Source: Patescibacteria group bacterium
Lineage (GTDB): Bacteria; Patescibacteriota; Minisyncoccia; Phycocordibacterales; UBA1006
NCBI GenBank assembly: GCA_020428615.1
Contig: JAGQMO010000009.1
Location: forward strand, 1 to 13,698
Reading direction: 5' to 3'
Length of the DNA stretch: 13,698 nucleotides
In this document: positions 11,859 through 13,698 of the stretch, piece after piece
How the letters are laid out: the number at the start of each line of letters is the position of its first letter
Numbering within the stretch: the first letter of the stretch is position 1
Notes under the pieces: generated by a model
What the model was told of the DNA's origin: nothing
Seen by the model: the letters and a program-made list of their open reading frames with translations, nothing else
The model's database searches: none
Program-made: the position numbers and the translations under genes

Positions 11859-13698
11859 TTATACAACAAGGTTGATAATTTTACCTGGTACATGGATGAA
11901 TTTTGTAATCTCCTTCCCTTCCGTCCATTTTTGTACCTCAGGCATGGCAAGAACGCGGGCTTTCAGAGACGCTTGGTCTTCTTCATCATCTACAACAACC
12001 TGCGCACGTACTTTTCCATTTATTTGAACAGGAATTGCACTATGAGAAGAAACAATTAATGACTCATCATGGGCTGGGAACATTTCCGTATGAACTGAGC
12101 TATCATTATTCTGCATCCACAACTCTTCAGCAATGTGAGGAGCGAATGGGGCAAGAATTTTTACAAAAACATCGTAATCGCTTTGTGAGATGCCCTGTGA
12201 TTTTTCAGCTTTGTTCACAAACGTCATCATTGCTGATATGGCGGTGTTGAGTTTGAGTCGATCAATGTCTTCACTCACTTTTTTAATTGTCGCGTGTAAT
12301 TCCGGAACAAGGTTCTCATCGGTTTCATCTGCGATATGTGATTGTAAACGCCACACCCGATCAAGAAACCGCCTGACGCCAACAACCCCGTTCGGATCCC
12401 ATGGATAGTTCCCTGGTTCGTTAAATGGACCAATAAACGCGAGGTACATGCGAACTGTGTCAGCACCAACGTGTGATACGACCTCATCGGGATCGATGAC
12501 GTTACCTTTTGATTTTGACATCTTTGCTCCATCAGGACCGAGAATGAGTCCACGGTTCAATCGCCCTGTATATGGTTCATTTTCATTTACGAGGCCAAGT
12601 TTTCGGAGCGCCTTTACCCAAAATCGACTGTACAAGAGGTGCATGGTGGTATGTTCAGCTCCACCAAAATACATATCAACCGGCATCCATGATTTCATAG
12701 TTTCCTGTGATGCAAATGCTATGTCGTTCTGATTATCCAAATACCGGTAGAAGTACCATGACGAATCAACAAAGGTATCCATCGTGTCGACTTCGGGTTT
12801 CCAGCCCGTTCCAAAAATATCTTCGGTTCGTTTTTGTAATTCCTCTGAACGAGCAAGCGGTGCCGTCCCGTCAGGTGTGTGGTCGACATCATCCGGAAGT
12901 AACCACGGCAGGTGTTCATCAGGAATAGGATGTGGCGTACCCTCAGGATCATACACAATCGGAATTGGACATCCCCAGTATCGCTGACGAGAAACTCCCC
13001 AATCGCGTAAGCGGTAGGTTTTCGTTATCGTTCCACCAACTGATGTGGTGATATTTTTTCGAGCGTCTTCTGATGTTTGGGTATTAAATCCTGGGGAATT
13101 AATTAGTTTACCCTCAAAGTCGCAACAAAAACGTTTTCCCTGTGGGAGCATTCCGTTGTCATGTGAACCGAGAAAGTCGTACATAGCGTTCCATTCGGCA
13201 TTAATTTGTTCCTGAGTTCTCTTCTTTTCAGTGGTTCCTGCTGCCTGGATAAATGCATTCTCGCCACTGGTCACCAATGGTCGCGAATTGCCAATTTCGC
13301 CAGCTGACGGTAGTACTACAAATTTAAACGGTAGGTCATACTTCAAGGCAAACTCACAATCGCGTTCATCGTGCGCAGGAACCGCCATGACCGCACCTGT
13401 CCCAAAGTGAGCGAGCACGTAATCAGCAACCCACACGGGAATCGGCTCGTTCGTAGCTGGATTAATGGCCTCAATACCTTTTAGCTGTACCCCCGTTTTA
13501 TCTCGTGATTGCTGACGGTCGAGATCAGATTTTTTCTCGACTTCTTTGGTGTACGCTTTAACCTCGTCCCAATTAGAAATTTGTTCTTTCAATGATTGAA
13601 CCATTTCATGTTCGGGAGCAATTACAAGGTATGTAGCTCCGAACAAGGTGTCAGCACGAGTAGTGAAAACATCAATTTTTGAATTTCGATAATCAATC
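11859..13698 (-). CDS. leuS: Leucyl-tRNA synthetase, C-terminal two-thirds (5' end outside window)
   Basis: The frame is open to the window edge. About 612 residues are visible and the N-terminal part with the HIGH motif is missing, so the gene starts beyond 13698. The TTG at 13644-13646 is an internal Leu codon (ADTLFGATY), not a start. LeuRS charges tRNA-Leu and edits mischarged amino acids. Seen in order are the CP1 editing domain (VFTTRADT near the edge; GTGAVMAVPAHDERD), then YRLRDWGVSRQRYWGCPIPI, SSWYFYRYLD and YFGGAEHTTMHLLYSRFW. KMSKS follows at bases 12510-12524, then the anticodon-binding helices and the C-terminal domain (IPVQINGKVRAQVVV). The editing domain carries an extra stretch of perhaps 40-50 residues (about in-window residues 130-190). 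The threonine-rich editing motif reads TTRADT, where TTRPDT is common. Confidence 0.97.
   Translation of the reverse strand, partial: IDYRNSKIDVFTTRADTLFGATYLVIAPEHEMVQSLKEQISNWDEVKAYTKEVEKKSDLDRQQSRDKTGVQLKGIEAINPATNEPIPVWVADYVLAHFGTGAVMAVPAHDERDCEFALKYDLPFKFVVLPSAGEIGNSRPLVTSGENAFIQAAGTTEKKRTQEQINAEWNAMYDFLGSHDNGMLPQGKRFCCDFEGKLINSPGFNTQTSEDARKNITTSVGGTITKTYRLRDWGVSRQRYWGCPIPIVYDPEGTPHPIPDEHLPWLLPDDVDHTPDGTAPLARSEELQKRTEDIFGTGWKPEVDTMDTFVDSSWYFYRYLDNQNDIAFASQETMKSWMPVDMYFGGAEHTTMHLLYSRFWVKALRKLGLVNENEPYTGRLNRGLILGPDGAKMSKSKGNVIDPDEVVSHVGADTVRMYLAFIGPFNEPGNYPWDPNGVVGVRRFLDRVWRLQSHIADETDENLVPELHATIKKVSEDIDRLKLNTAISAMMTFVNKAEKSQGISQSDYDVFVKILAPFAPHIAEELWMQNNDSSVHTEMFPAHDESLIVSSHSAIPVQINGKVRAQVVVDDEEDQASLKARVLAMPEVQKWTEGKEITKFIHVPGKIINLVV

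Noticed and set aside
13644..13646. TTG as the leuS start
   Set aside because: The upstream in-frame codons continue LeuRS sequence (VFTTRADT) to the window edge, so this is an internal Leu codon.
1..13698. CRISPR array, tRNA, rRNA, insertion sequence or prophage
   Set aside because: No regularly spaced repeats, cloverleaf-like segments, transposase motifs or phage genes were seen on reading the sequence, although no covariance search could be run.

Overview
The window is an AT-rich, gene-dense piece of bacterial chromosome, mostly housekeeping genes. No tRNA, rRNA, CRISPR array, insertion sequence or phage gene was seen. The mix (stand-alone GatB/YqeY-like protein, half-length MFS-like protein, RmuC, a GH3-family protein, MurJ, an MsbA-type ABC exporter, tiny intergenic spaces) suggests a small-genome lineage, most likely Candidatus Patescibacteria (CPR), perhaps Parcubacteria. 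That placement is inferred from protein style only; no rRNA is present to test it.

Layout. Positions 1-60 hold a perfect 28-bp palindrome and the terminator of a minus-strand yqeY-like gene (61-516). A 58-bp divergent promoter region separates it from a plus-strand pair: a half-size MFS-like protein (575-1195) and a DnaQ-fold exonuclease with an ExoX-type C-terminal domain (1200-1919). rmuC (1949-3016) follows on its own promoter. Next is a short locus (3038-3283) with a promoter, a 22-bp palindrome, a possible 44-residue basic protein and a terminator. A GH3-family enzyme (3282-4796, minus) is divergent from a small tyrosine-rich putative lipoprotein (4895-5176, plus), which converges on lepA (5222-7015, minus). 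lepA is divergent from a membrane-anchored helix-hairpin-helix protein (7121-7660, plus), which converges on an ABC exporter (7683-9437, minus). murJ (9494-11137), an unknown membrane-anchored acidic protein (11251-11778) and the 3' two-thirds of leuS (11859 to window end) are all on the minus strand.

Functional themes are translation (lepA, leuS), DNA processing (DnaQ/ExoX-like protein, RmuC, perhaps the HhH protein) and envelope (MurJ, ABC exporter, MFS-like protein, lipoprotein, anchored proteins). No multi-gene pathway or defence system is evident.

The most striking property is expression architecture. At eight genes a recognisable -10 element, often extended (TGn), lies only 6-11 nt before the start codon, and none has a Shine-Dalgarno sequence. 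These mRNAs are predicted to be leaderless or nearly so. Most terminator hairpins are built over the stop codon, and two convergent gene pairs share one bidirectional hairpin containing or abutting both stops. Base coordinates around 11840-11870 may be off by one in my reading; the leuS end follows the reading frame.
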